Shown: piece by piece, positions 52,060 to 60,964 of the stretch | How the letters are laid out: each line of letters starts with the position of its first letter | Numbering within the stretch: position 1 is the first letter of the stretch | NCBI GenBank assembly: GCA_029865265.1 | Contig: JAOUHG010000001.1 | Coordinates: 219,213-283,212 of the forward strand | Source of the DNA: Candidatus Krumholzibacteriia bacterium | GTDB lineage: Bacteria; Krumholzibacteriota; Krumholzibacteriia; WVZY01; JAKEHA01 | DNA: 64,000 nt | Direction of reading: 5' to 3' | The notes under the pieces: model-generated | Databases searched by the model: none | Seen by the model: only the letters and a program-made list of their open reading frames with translations | What the model was told of the DNA's origin: nothing | Program-made: the position numbers and the translations under genes

Positions 52060-53790
52060 GTGGAACTTCCGCTGCTCAAGGATATATTCGTCATCTTCGG
52101 CCTCGCGGTCGGGGTGGCGCTGGTCTGTCACCGCTTCAAGATTCCGCCGGTGGTGGGTCTCATCATTACCGGCGTCATCGCGGGACCGCACGGACTGCGG
52201 CTCACCACCGAGGCGGAGGCGGTGGCGCAGCTGGCCGAGATCGGCGTGATATTCCTGCTCTTCACCATCGGCCTCGAGTTCTCCATCGATTCCATCCGTC
52301 TGGTGAAACGGCTCTTCTTTGTGGGCGGCCCGCTGCAGGTGTTCATCACCGCCGGCATCGTGTTCCTGCTGGCCTGGGCCAGCGGCGCGGAGATTCCCCT
52401 CGCGGTTCTCATCGGGCTGACCGCCTCGCTCAGCAGCACCGCCATCATTCTCAAGCTCCTGCAGGACCGCGCCGAGCTCACCAGCGCGCACGGCAAGGGC
52501 ACCATGGCCATCCTCATCTTCCAGGACATCGTGTTCGTGCCCATGATGCTGTTGATTCCCTTTCTGGCCGGGCAGGGCAGCGACAACATGTGGGCGGAGA
52601 TCGGCGGACTGGTGGTCAAGGTGCTGGCCATCTGGCTGGTGGTGGCGTTTGCGGCGCCGCGGCTGGTGCCGCGCCTGATGACGCACATCGCGCGCACTCA
52701 GAGCAACGAACTGTTCCTGCTGACCACCGGCGTGATGTGCTTCGCGGTTGCCTGGCTGACCTCGCTGATGGGGCTTTCGCTGGCGCTGGGCGCGTTTCTG
52801 GCCGGGCTGATCCTTTCGGATTCGGAGCACAGTCACCGCACGCTCGAGAATATCCTCCCCTTTCGCGACGTGTTTTCGAGCTTCTTCTTCGTCTCCATGG
52901 GCATGCTGCTGGATGCGCGCTATGTGGCGGATCACGCCCCCGCGCTCCTGCTCGCAACGGGCGCGGTCATCTTGATCAAGGCGGTGGTGAGCACCGGCGT
53001 GATGCAGTGGCTTGGTCTCCCGTACCGCGTCTCCCTGCAGGCCGGTATCGGACTCGCGCAGACCGGTGAGTTTTCGTTGATCCTGCTCAGCACGGGGTTG
53101 GCGGCGGGACTTCTCAACGACGGGCAGTACCAGTTCGTGCTGGCGGCGTGCCTGTTCTCCATGGTGGCGGCGCCGTTTCTGGTGGCCGGCGCGCACAGCA
53201 TCACGGACCTGGCGGTGCGTTCGCCCATGCCGGTGCGCTTTCGCGAGGGACGCTACTTCGTGGCGGCCGATGCCGACGAGCGGCTGCGCGATCACATCGT
53301 CATCGTCGGCTACGGTGTGATCGGCGCCATGGTGGGGCACTCGGCACGGCTGTGCAACATCCCCTACGAGGCCATCGAACTCAACTACGACATGGTGCGC
53401 GAACAGAGCGTGCGCGGCGTGCCTATTTTTTACGGCGACGCCACCCAGGAAGCGTCGTTGCTCAAGGCCAACGTGCGCGAGGCGCGCGTGGTGGTGGTGG
53501 CGATTCCCGACCCCAACGGCACGCGGCGGGTGGTGGCGCTGGCGCGGCGCCTCAATCCTGCGGTCGAGATCGTCACCCGCACGCGCTACGTGCGCGACAT
53601 GGCGCGCCTGTACGCGCTGGGCGCCAACGACATCGTTTCGGAAGAGGTGGAGGCATCCATCAAGATCTTCTCGGTGGTGCTGGAGAAGTACGGGGTGGCC
53701 CCCGACGTCATCGAGGGGTTCGGCGGTGTCACCCACCGCCAGCACGACTTGCGCACCGTCAAGCGCGATCCCGACGCCCCGCCTTATTGA
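52060..53790 (+). CDS. CPA2-family cation/proton antiporter with RCK domain
   Basis: 576 residues from GTG 52060. About 12 membrane helices in the first 385 residues carry the Kef/CPA2 pattern (FLLFTIGLEFSIDSIRL, ASLSSTAIILKLLQDR, IFQDIVFVPMMLLIPF with the conserved Q-D). A cytoplasmic TrkA-N/RCK domain (about 410-540) begins with IVIVGYGVIGAMVG. It is of the KefB/KefC/YbaL type, presumably K+ or Na+ efflux coupled to protons and gated by nucleotide or glutathione adducts. Confidence 0.86.
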   Translation: MELPLLKDIFVIFGLAVGVALVCHRFKIPPVVGLIITGVIAGPHGLRLTTEAEAVAQLAEIGVIFLLFTIGLEFSIDSIRLVKRLFFVGGPLQVFITAGIVFLLAWASGAEIPLAVLIGLTASLSSTAIILKLLQDRAELTSAHGKGTMAILIFQDIVFVPMMLLIPFLAGQGSDNMWAEIGGLVVKVLAIWLVVAFAAPRLVPRLMTHIARTQSNELFLLTTGVMCFAVAWLTSLMGLSLALGAFLAGLILSDSEHSHRTLENILPFRDVFSSFFFVSMGMLLDARYVADHAPALLLATGAVILIKAVVSTGVMQWLGLPYRVSLQAGIGLAQTGEFSLILLSTGLAAGLLNDGQYQFVLAACLFSMVAAPFLVAGAHSITDLAVRSPMPVRFREGRYFVAADADERLRDHIVIVGYGVIGAMVGHSARLCNIPYEAIELNYDMVREQSVRGVPIFYGDATQEASLLKANVREARVVVVAIPDPNGTRRVVALARRLNPAVEIVTRTRYVRDMARLYALGANDIVSEEVEASIKIFSVVLEKYGVAPDVIEGFGGVTHRQHDLRTVKRDPDAPPY

Positions 53791-53809
53791 GCCCCCGGAT
53801 TGCCGAAGA

Positions 53810-56062
53810 CTACAATGCCAGCTTGAGCCCCGCGGTGAAGGTGCGCGGCGCGCCGGGGTGCGCGCCGTAGGGGAAGCGGGACGCCACGTAGATCTCGTCC
53901 AGCGTATTGTAGACCGAGGCAAAGATGCGCACGTGGCGGATCAATTCGTACTCGGTGACGATGTCCAGCAGGAAGCGGCTGTCCGCGCTTGCCGAGTCGA
54001 TGAGCGCGCCGCTGCCGGGCTGGGTGCGCATCTCACTGGTGTAGTTGGCGAACACACCCAGGAACGACTTCTTCGTGGTGAGCGCCGCCGATGCGCTCAA
54101 CGAATGCTCCGGAATATACGGGATCTCGTCGCCGATCGCGCTGTCGTAGGAAATCCCGGACGCGTCGACCATGCTGCCTCCCGCCAGGTACTCGCTGCTG
54201 GTGAAGGTATACGCGGCCGACAGGTCGACGCCGTACACCGGGTCCACGATCGAATAGTCCGCCGAAGCCTCGAGCCCCGATGCCCGGCGCGTCATGTCGT
54301 TGCCGGCGAAGGCGTGGTCGGACAGAAAGCCGACCAGCGCCGCCTCCCACCGGCCGCGCTTCATGCGTCCGCCCGCCTCGGCGTGCACCGCCTGGTAGCC
54401 CTTGTTTTCCACCCCTGCCGGCGGGGCCTCGAAGCCGGTGTGGATGCCGCCCAGCAGCAGGAATCCCTTTGCGGGCCGATAGGCGGCACCGATGCCGGGG
54501 AGCAGCGCCGTGGTCGAGTTTTCCACCACCGTGGGAGCCGAGGAACGGCTACCGTTGCCGGCGGCGTAGGACGACCGCTTTGTTTCCACCCACTCGACGC
54601 GCAGCCCGGGAATGATGCTCCACTTTCCAACGCTGATGCGGTCGCGCACGAAACCCGCCAGCGCGTGTGCATTGTTGATGCGGTTGTCGCTGCCGCCGTT
54701 GCCACCGTCCGTGCCGCTGGAGGTGAGCACCATGGCACCCCCGCTCACCATGCGGTAGCCGTCGATGTGGTTCAGGCGGTCCTCTTCGTCCTCGTGGTAG
54801 CGCAGCCCCGCTTCCAGTTCGTGCCGCGCGCCGCCGGTCGCAAACGCGGCCCCCAGTTCGGACTGAATACCGGTGGAGAAATACGAACGGTTGTTGGCCT
54901 TCACCGATAACGCGTCGTCGGCGCTGGTGGAGTCGCCGGCGAGGATGCCGTACTCGTCGGGGAAAGCGCCCGGGTCGTCCAGTACCGCGGACAACGCCTG
55001 GTTGTTGACGCCGTCCAGCAGGTACCAGTCGAGTTCGAGGTCGTTGCGATACAGGCTGGTGGTCACGTCGATCGCATCACTGACGACGATGAAATGACGC
55101 AGCAGGAGCTGCGTTGCCTCGTGACTCATGTTGTCCTTCTGTGATGCCGCGTAGCGCCGGAAGGGTGTGGCGGCGAAGTCGCCGTCGGTGAGGCCCAGGT
55201 AGGAATCGTCCGCATCGGTCTTGAAGTACCCGAACTTGAACATCACGTCCTGGTAGTGGTCGGCGCTCGATTCGGATTTGAGTCCCAGCTTGACCAGGTA
55301 ATCGTCCTGTTCGAAACCCGTGTCGGCGCCGGTGTCGAGCGCCTTGTACCCGTAGGTGCGGGTCTGGTGCGTGCCCAGCATCCACGAGATGCCCTGCCAC
55401 GCGTCGCCGTAGTCCAGATTCAAGGTGTGCGCGCCGTACGAACCGAGCGACAGGCGCGCCTGCGCCACCAGGTCGTCGGGGATGCCGAGTGTCTTGAAGT
55501 TCACCACGCCGCCGGTCGTGCCCGGTCCGTAACGGATCCCGGCGGGTCCCTTGAGCGTTTCGACGGCTTCCATGCGTCCCATGCCCGCAAACACCGGCAG
55601 CCCCGGCGCGGCGTACGGTGCGGGCGAGACCAGCACGCCGTCTTCCAGCACGGTGAGGCCGGCGCTGCGGTAGGGGGCGGCGCCGCGCATGCCCAGGTTG
55701 GGGCGCAGCCCGTAGCCGTCCTCGCCGATGGCGTAGACGCCGGGGATGCGCAGCATCAACCGGTGGATGTCGTCGAAGGATTGATCCGGGTAGGGAAGAA
55801 TGTTCGGGCCGAGGAAGTGGGCCGAACCGGGAACGGCGCGCGCGTGACCGACGCTACCCACCACCGAGGTGCGATCCGCCAGACGCTGTTGCGGTGATGT
55901 GGCGGGCGGCGAAACCGCCCGCATGGAATCCGCCCCCGTGGAGTCCGCCTGCGACGCTCCGCCGGCGCGAGGCGCAAACAGCACCAGCAGCGCGAGGCAC
56001 AGCCAGGCACCCGCCAGACGCGCCGCCGTCAGGGACGATTCTGGCCGGCGCCGTGGCGTCAA
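53810..56062 (-). CDS. TonB-dependent receptor, ferric-siderophore (FecA-like) type
   Basis: 750 residues from TTG 56062, just 3 bases after the universal stress gene stop, with AGGAAGGG upstream. Signal peptide (AWLCLALLVLFAPRAGG). Plug: SFDDIHRLMLRIPGVYAIGE, LRPNLGMRGAAPYRSAGLTV, LEDGVLVSPAPYAAP, ETLKGPAGIRYGPGTTGGVVNF. The barrel ends FTAGLKLAL. It resembles the FecA branch. The conserved NxxD of TonB-box regions is not obvious. Its operon partners are an Fe-S-type Rrf2 regulator and two universal stress proteins. Confidence 0.85.
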   Translation of the reverse strand: MTPRRRPESSLTAARLAGAWLCLALLVLFAPRAGGASQADSTGADSMRAVSPPATSPQQRLADRTSVVGSVGHARAVPGSAHFLGPNILPYPDQSFDDIHRLMLRIPGVYAIGEDGYGLRPNLGMRGAAPYRSAGLTVLEDGVLVSPAPYAAPGLPVFAGMGRMEAVETLKGPAGIRYGPGTTGGVVNFKTLGIPDDLVAQARLSLGSYGAHTLNLDYGDAWQGISWMLGTHQTRTYGYKALDTGADTGFEQDDYLVKLGLKSESSADHYQDVMFKFGYFKTDADDSYLGLTDGDFAATPFRRYAASQKDNMSHEATQLLLRHFIVVSDAIDVTTSLYRNDLELDWYLLDGVNNQALSAVLDDPGAFPDEYGILAGDSTSADDALSVKANNRSYFSTGIQSELGAAFATGGARHELEAGLRYHEDEEDRLNHIDGYRMVSGGAMVLTSSGTDGGNGGSDNRINNAHALAGFVRDRISVGKWSIIPGLRVEWVETKRSSYAAGNGSRSSAPTVVENSTTALLPGIGAAYRPAKGFLLLGGIHTGFEAPPAGVENKGYQAVHAEAGGRMKRGRWEAALVGFLSDHAFAGNDMTRRASGLEASADYSIVDPVYGVDLSAAYTFTSSEYLAGGSMVDASGISYDSAIGDEIPYIPEHSLSASAALTTKKSFLGVFANYTSEMRTQPGSGALIDSASADSRFLLDIVTEYELIRHVRIFASVYNTLDEIYVASRFPYGAHPGAPRTFTAGLKLAL

Positions 56063-56065
56063 CCG

Positions 56066-56539
56066 TCAGGCGCCCTTCCTGACCGCGGCGACCGTCATGG
56101 GCTGCTTGAGCGTGAGCACTGGACAGGGCGAATGCCGCACCAGCGCCTCGGCCGTGCTTCCCATCAGCACGTGCGACAAACCGCCGCGACCGTGCGTGCA
56201 GGACACGATGAGGTCGGCGTTGGTCTCGCGCGCGTACTCCACGATGGCATCCACCGGATTGCCGAACAGCACCTTCGCTTCGGCGCGCACGCCCCTGGGC
56301 ACCTGGTCGGCGATCAGCTTGTCGAGCGTCTGCTTGATCTCGGTGGCCCGCTCGTCATCCGTCGCGGCGATCATCGGCGACACCCAGGCCACGTCCGAAA
56401 CCGGCAGCGCGGGTTCGTTGACGGAGATCACCCGTAGGTCCGCGTCGAACCGTTCCGCCAGGCCCACCGCATATGGAAGTGCCCGGAGCGAATAGTCCGA
56501 CAGATCAGTCGTCACCAGGATCAGGTTGAAGTTCAACAT
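56066..56539 (-). CDS. Universal stress protein (UspA-type, ATP-binding)
   Basis: 157 residues from ATG 56539, preceded by GAGAGGGAA. UspA fold with the ATP-binding motif HGRGGLSHVLMGSTAEALV (G-x2-G-x9-G-S). It lies between the tandem Usp gene and the TonB receptor gene in one direction. The frame extends 25 codons upstream but without features. Confidence 0.87.
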   Translation of the reverse strand: MLNFNLILVTTDLSDYSLRALPYAVGLAERFDADLRVISVNEPALPVSDVAWVSPMIAATDDERATEIKQTLDKLIADQVPRGVRAEAKVLFGNPVDAIVEYARETNADLIVSCTHGRGGLSHVLMGSTAEALVRHSPCPVLTLKQPMTVAAVRKGA

Positions 56540-56585
56540 GGCGTTCCCTCTCTTCTTCTGCCCGCGCGGTCCGGGCCTGCCGAAG

Positions 56586-57509
56586 TCAGTGGGACATCGG
56601 CGAAACGAAGCCACTCGGCTTCACCGCAAGAACTGACACCGGCACGTGCTCGAGAATGGTCTCCGCGGTCTTGCCGAGCAGCAGCGGCGCGTACGTCGCG
56701 CTGCGCGCGGTGCCGATGACCAGGAGGTCCGCCCCGGTTTCCTCGACCGCTTCGAGAACTGCGCGGGCGGCAGGCCCTTCTATCAAACGGATACGATCCG
56801 CCTCCACATGGGGCAGGATCGATCTTAGCATGATCTCGACGGCGTGTGCGTGGCGTTCGCGCGTCTGCGCAATGACATCCTTCTTCTCGCTGAGGTGGCG
56901 AAGCCCGCTCGAGAGCCATTCGTATTCGTCGTGAAGCGGCTGCCACGCGTGCACGACGTACAACTCGCCGGGCAGGGCCTTGGCCGCGGCAGCCGCAACG
57001 TCGAGCACCTGGCCGTCGAACGACCCCGGTATCGGGCCGATGGGGTCGATGGCGGCGAGCACGCGGGGGGGTGGCGCGTGCGGGGCGTTCTTCACGATCC
57101 ACACCGGCACCGGACAGTGGCGTACGATCGACTGGGTGAGCGCGCAGACGCCCCGTGGCCGCCCGTCCTCCATCACGAGCATGTCGTGTTTGCCGCGGAT
57201 CGCCTCCTGCACGATCTCGATGGCCGGGCGTCCCCAGCGGACCGAAAAGCCCACCCGCACGCCGCGTTCGTGCAGCGTCTCCGCGATGTGCGAGAGCTGA
57301 CCGCGGCGTTCACGCTCGGCTTCTTCGCGCGCATCGTTGATTGTCAGGGACGAGAGCAGCGGTTCGAATTCCTCGGGAAGCTCGTTGAATACGTCGAGGA
57401 GCTTGAGTTCCGCGCCCGAATGGGTCGCAAGACGGGACGCGCGCGCTATGGCGGGGCCGTCAGGGGAGGAACCGCGCGCGTAAACGAGAATTCGCCTGAC
57501 CCTCATCAT
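56586..57509 (-). CDS. Tandem universal stress protein (UspE-like)
   Basis: 307 residues with two Usp domains (about 5-140 and 150-300). Neither domain has the full G-x2-G-x9-G-S/T ATP motif: the first reads DGRPRGVCALTQ, the second GTARSATYAPLLLGKTAE. It therefore resembles non-ATP-binding or lipid-type Usp proteins. It lies 9 bases after the Rrf2 gene and is probably co-transcribed. Confidence 0.84.
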   Translation of the reverse strand: MMRVRRILVYARGSSPDGPAIARASRLATHSGAELKLLDVFNELPEEFEPLLSSLTINDAREEAERERRGQLSHIAETLHERGVRVGFSVRWGRPAIEIVQEAIRGKHDMLVMEDGRPRGVCALTQSIVRHCPVPVWIVKNAPHAPPPRVLAAIDPIGPIPGSFDGQVLDVAAAAAKALPGELYVVHAWQPLHDEYEWLSSGLRHLSEKKDVIAQTRERHAHAVEIMLRSILPHVEADRIRLIEGPAARAVLEAVEETGADLLVIGTARSATYAPLLLGKTAETILEHVPVSVLAVKPSGFVSPMSH

Positions 57510-57518
57510 GACTTCGCC

Positions 57519-57953
57519 TCACAACGGTAGCACCATCCGCTTGCGTTTGAGTGCATCGGCGGCGTCGTGCAGCGTCATGCTGGAGATGGTTGTCACATAG
57601 TTCTCGCGGAACAGTTTCCAGACGTCGTGCAGGGCGCAACGCGCGTGGTCGGTGCACACGTCGAGACCGAGGATACAGGCCCTGTCCAGTTCCACGCGAC
57701 CGTCGATGGCCTCGATGACGTCCATCACGTACAACTCACTGCTGGGCCGCGCGAGCTGGTAGCCGCCGCCGGGGCCCTTGGTGGATCGCACGAGCCCCTT
57801 GTTGCGCAGTCCGTGCAGGATCTTGGCCAGGGACTGGCGCGGAACGCCGGCCGCGTCCGCTATTTCGCGGACCAGTACCGGCCCGGGCGCGTCCTTCTCC
57901 GCGAGGTAAATCAGCGCACGCAGTGCGTGCTGGCAGGTGGGCGAGTGGATCAT
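57519..57953 (-). CDS. Rrf2-family regulator with Cys cluster (IscR/NsrR-like)
   Basis: 144 residues. Winged helix with VREIADAAGVPRQSLAKILH and KGPGGGYQLARPSSELYVMD. It carries three cysteines in CILGLDVCTDHARC (C-x6-C-x5-C, about 93-106), the arrangement expected for a [2Fe-2S]- or [4Fe-4S]-binding regulator that senses iron-sulfur status or NO. It heads a four-gene run with two Usp proteins and a TonB receptor. A 24-bp inverted repeat lies just upstream, a likely operator. Confidence 0.87.
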   Translation of the reverse strand: MIHSPTCQHALRALIYLAEKDAPGPVLVREIADAAGVPRQSLAKILHGLRNKGLVRSTKGPGGGYQLARPSSELYVMDVIEAIDGRVELDRACILGLDVCTDHARCALHDVWKLFRENYVTTISSMTLHDAADALKRKRMVLPL

Positions 57954-57969
57954 GGCGACCTCAGCCGGA

Positions 57970-57993
57970 GTAGTGGACCAGTAATTCCACTAC
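57970..57993 (-). promoter_or_regulatory. Inverted repeat, probable operator of the Rrf2-Usp-TonB operon
   Basis: GTAGTGGA (57970-57977) and TCCACTAC (57986-57993) form an 8-bp perfect inverted repeat with an 8-base AT-rich spacer, 17 bases before the Rrf2 start codon. TATAGT (about 57995-58000, minus strand) overlaps it as a possible -10, so binding would block transcription. Confidence 0.6.
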
Positions 57994-58177
57994 TACTATA
58001 GGTTGCCGGACGGGCGGCGTCAAGGCAAAGCAGACACCGGAGTCCGAAGTCACGGCGCGCCACCCCGGGCCGTAACGTCTTGTGGAAAAGTATGTTATCG
58101 GAGCCGGCGGGCCGGGTTTCGGGTTGCGGTGGGAGCCGCCGGTCCCGTATGCTTGGCCCTTCGGGCCACTATTCACC

Positions 58178-59368
58178 ATGCCCATCGCCACCCCATTTCA
58201 TCCCCGCACGCTCGCGCGTTGCACCAGCCTGTTCTACAAGGACTGGGCGGGGTATCACGCGGTCCGCTCCTACGACACCTCAGCCGACCGCGAGTACTTC
58301 GCCTTCCGGCACGCGTGCGGTCTCATCGACGTGACGCCGCTCTACAAGTACGACGTGCGCGGCGAGGATGCGGCGCGCTTTCTGGCGCGGGTGATGGTGC
58401 GCGACATCATGAAGCTCAAGCTTCGCCAGGTGATGTACGTGTGCTGGTGCGACGATGACGGCCACATGATCGACGACGGCACCGTGTCGCGGCTGGGCGA
58501 CGATCACTACCGCGTGACATCGTCGGAACCGGCCTGGCACTGGCTGGCGCGCAACGCACGCGGCATGCGCATCACCATGAACGACGTCAGCGACAAGATC
58601 GCGGCGCTTTCCATCCAGGGCCCGACGTCGCGCGATACGGTGGATGCCGCATGCGGCGGGGATATCCGTGAGCTGAAGTTCTTCCGGCTCACCACCACGA
58701 AGATCGAAGGCGCGGACGTGATCGTCTCGCGCACCGGCTACACCGGCGACCTGGGCTACGAGATCTGGATGAAGAACGACGACGCGCTGCGCGTCTATGA
58801 CGCCGTCACCGCCGCGGGTCGCGCATACGGACTGGAGCCGGCGGGGTTGGATGCCATGGATGTCACCCGCGTGGAGGCGGGATTCATCCTCAACGGCGTG
58901 GACTACTACCCGTCCCTGCGCTGCCTCATTCCCTCGCGCAAGTCGACACCCTACGAACTCGGACTGGGCTGGATGGTGAAACTCCAGCGCGACCGTTTCA
59001 TGGGCCGCGAGGCGCTGCTGCGCGAGAGTCAGACGGGTTCGATACGCAAACTGGTGGGGCTGGAAGTGGACTGGGACGAGACCGAGGCGCTCTTCCGCGC
59101 CCACGGCCTCCCGCCGGAAGTGCACCCGGGTGGCTGGCGGGATGCGCGACCCGTGTATGACACGCGCGGCGCGTTCATCGGTCAGGCGACCAGCGGCGCG
59201 TGGTCGCCGTTGCTCAAGAAGAACCTCGCCCTGGCCACGCTGAAGTCGGAGTTCACCGCGCCGGGTACCATCGTGCGTTTCGAGGTCACGGTGGAGTACG
59301 AACGGCGCGCGGTCAAGGCCACGGTCGTTGAGACGCCTTTCTTCAACCCGGAACGGAAGCGGACCTGA
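58178..59368 (+). CDS. GcvT-family aminomethyltransferase-like protein
   Basis: 396 residues from ATG 58178; an earlier in-frame ATG at 58082 would add 32 residues without family similarity. T-protein fold: FRHACGLIDVTPLYKYDVRG near the start, then IQGPTSRDTVDAACGG, RTGYTGDLGYEIWM, the folate-binding GLDAMDVTRVEAGFIL, and the C-terminal GCV_T_C domain (about 295-390). Family members transfer methyl or methylene groups to tetrahydrofolate from glycine, sarcosine, DMSP or related compounds. It is 4 bases upstream of the first flavoprotein and appears to form one operon with it. Confidence 0.83.
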   Translation: MPIATPFHPRTLARCTSLFYKDWAGYHAVRSYDTSADREYFAFRHACGLIDVTPLYKYDVRGEDAARFLARVMVRDIMKLKLRQVMYVCWCDDDGHMIDDGTVSRLGDDHYRVTSSEPAWHWLARNARGMRITMNDVSDKIAALSIQGPTSRDTVDAACGGDIRELKFFRLTTTKIEGADVIVSRTGYTGDLGYEIWMKNDDALRVYDAVTAAGRAYGLEPAGLDAMDVTRVEAGFILNGVDYYPSLRCLIPSRKSTPYELGLGWMVKLQRDRFMGREALLRESQTGSIRKLVGLEVDWDETEALFRAHGLPPEVHPGGWRDARPVYDTRGAFIGQATSGAWSPLLKKNLALATLKSEFTAPGTIVRFEVTVEYERRAVKATVVETPFFNPERKRT

Positions 59369-59372
59369 TCCC

Positions 59373-60962
59373 ATGGCAAAACGCTACGACGCCATCGTCA
59401 TCGGCGCAGGGCACAACGGGCTCGTGTCCGCCGCCTATCTGGCCAGGGCCGGGCGCCGCGTGCTGGTGCTGGAGCGGCGCCACGTGGTGGGCGGTGCGGC
59501 GGTTACCGAGGAACTCTACCCAGGATTCAAGTTCTCGGTGGCCTCGTACGTGGTGAGTCTGTTCCGTCCGCATATCATCCGCGAACTCAACCTCACCCGG
59601 CACGGCATGCAACTCATTCCGCTGGAGTGCTCGTTCACGCCGCACCTGGAGGGGCCCGGCCTGGTGCGCTGGCCCGACCCGCATCGCACGCGCCGCGAGG
59701 TATCGCACTTCAGTCAGAAGGATGCCGAGATCTACCCCGAGTTCTCGCTGGCCATGACCAAGATGGGCTTCTTCGTGAAGAGAATCATCGATTCGCCGCC
59801 GCCCGACGTGGGCTCGCTCAATCCCGCCGAACTCTCCAGACTCACGGGGCTCATGGGCCATCTCCGCGACCTCGGACCCGACATGGTGGAGCTGCACGCG
59901 CAGTTGCTCACCATGAGCGCGGTGGACTTTCTGCAGATGTGGTTCGAATCCGACGCGCTTCTCGCGCCCATGTCGTGCAGCGGAATCATCGGCACCTTCC
60001 TCGGTGTGCGTTCGCCCGGCACGGCGTACGTGCTGCTCCACCATTATATGGGCGAGATCGACGGCGCTTTCCGTTCCTGGGGTTTCTCCAAGGGTGGCAC
60101 CGGCGGGCTGAGCCTCGCCATTGCCAGCGCCGCGCAGGCCTTCGGCGCCGAGATCAAGCTGAGCGCGCCGGTGTCGCGCATCGTGGTCAAGAACGGCCGC
60201 GCGAAGGGTGTGGTGCTGGAGAATGGCGACGAGTACAACGCGGACGTGGTTCTCTCCTGCGCGGACCCGCGGCGCACCTTCATTTCCATGGTGGGCGAAC
60301 CGCATTTCGACACCGATTTCCTCTCGCAGCTGCGCCGCTACAAGTACCGCGGCAGTTCCGGCAAGGTGAACCTGGCGCTCGACCGCCTGCCGGATTTCAC
60401 CTGCCGGCCCGGCGACGGACCGCACATCCGCGGCGACATCGCCATCGCGCCCTCGCTCGAGTATCTCGAGCGCGCGTTCGACGATGCCAAGTACGGCGAG
60501 TTCTCGCGGCGTCCGTATCTCAACGTGGTGATTCCGTCGCTGGTGGATCCCAGCGTGGCCCCGCCCGGCAAACACGTGATGTCGTGCTTCGTGCAGTACG
60601 CACCCTACAATCGAAAGGGCGGTGCAGAAACGTGGCCGGCGCACCGCGAGGCGTTTGGCGACGCGGTGGTCGACACCCTCGCCGAATACTGCCCGGGACT
60701 CAAGGAGTCCATCCTCTACCGGCAGGTGCTCACCCCGTGGGATCTCGAACAGGAACTTGGTCTCACCGAGGGCAACATCTTCCAGGGAGAACTTTCGCTC
60801 GAGCAGCTGCTGTTCCTGCGCCCGGCCGCGGGCTGGTCTCGCTACCGCACGCCGGTCAAGAACCTGTGGCTGTGCGGTTCCGGCGCGCACCCCGGGGGCG
60901 GCATCATGGGTTCGCCGGGTGAACTGTGCGCCAAGGCAGTGCTGGAATCGAGGGAGGTCTGA
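59373..60962 (+). CDS. FAD-dependent oxidoreductase, PYROXD2/phytoene-desaturase-like (copy 1)
   Basis: 529 residues from ATG 59373. N-terminal dinucleotide site AIVIGAGHNGLVSAAYLARA, then RRVLVLERRHVVGGAAVTEE. The C-terminal FAD contact is NLWLCGSGAHPGGGIMGSPG (about 494-513). Distinct from carotenoid desaturases by overall length and ending; closest in pattern to the PYROXD2 group. Paralogous to the next gene. The two flavoproteins and the GcvT-like protein probably catalyse consecutive oxidation and C1-transfer steps, which is an inference. Confidence 0.84.
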   Translation: MAKRYDAIVIGAGHNGLVSAAYLARAGRRVLVLERRHVVGGAAVTEELYPGFKFSVASYVVSLFRPHIIRELNLTRHGMQLIPLECSFTPHLEGPGLVRWPDPHRTRREVSHFSQKDAEIYPEFSLAMTKMGFFVKRIIDSPPPDVGSLNPAELSRLTGLMGHLRDLGPDMVELHAQLLTMSAVDFLQMWFESDALLAPMSCSGIIGTFLGVRSPGTAYVLLHHYMGEIDGAFRSWGFSKGGTGGLSLAIASAAQAFGAEIKLSAPVSRIVVKNGRAKGVVLENGDEYNADVVLSCADPRRTFISMVGEPHFDTDFLSQLRRYKYRGSSGKVNLALDRLPDFTCRPGDGPHIRGDIAIAPSLEYLERAFDDAKYGEFSRRPYLNVVIPSLVDPSVAPPGKHVMSCFVQYAPYNRKGGAETWPAHREAFGDAVVDTLAEYCPGLKESILYRQVLTPWDLEQELGLTEGNIFQGELSLEQLLFLRPAAGWSRYRTPVKNLWLCGSGAHPGGGIMGSPGELCAKAVLESREV

Positions 60963-60964
60963 GC

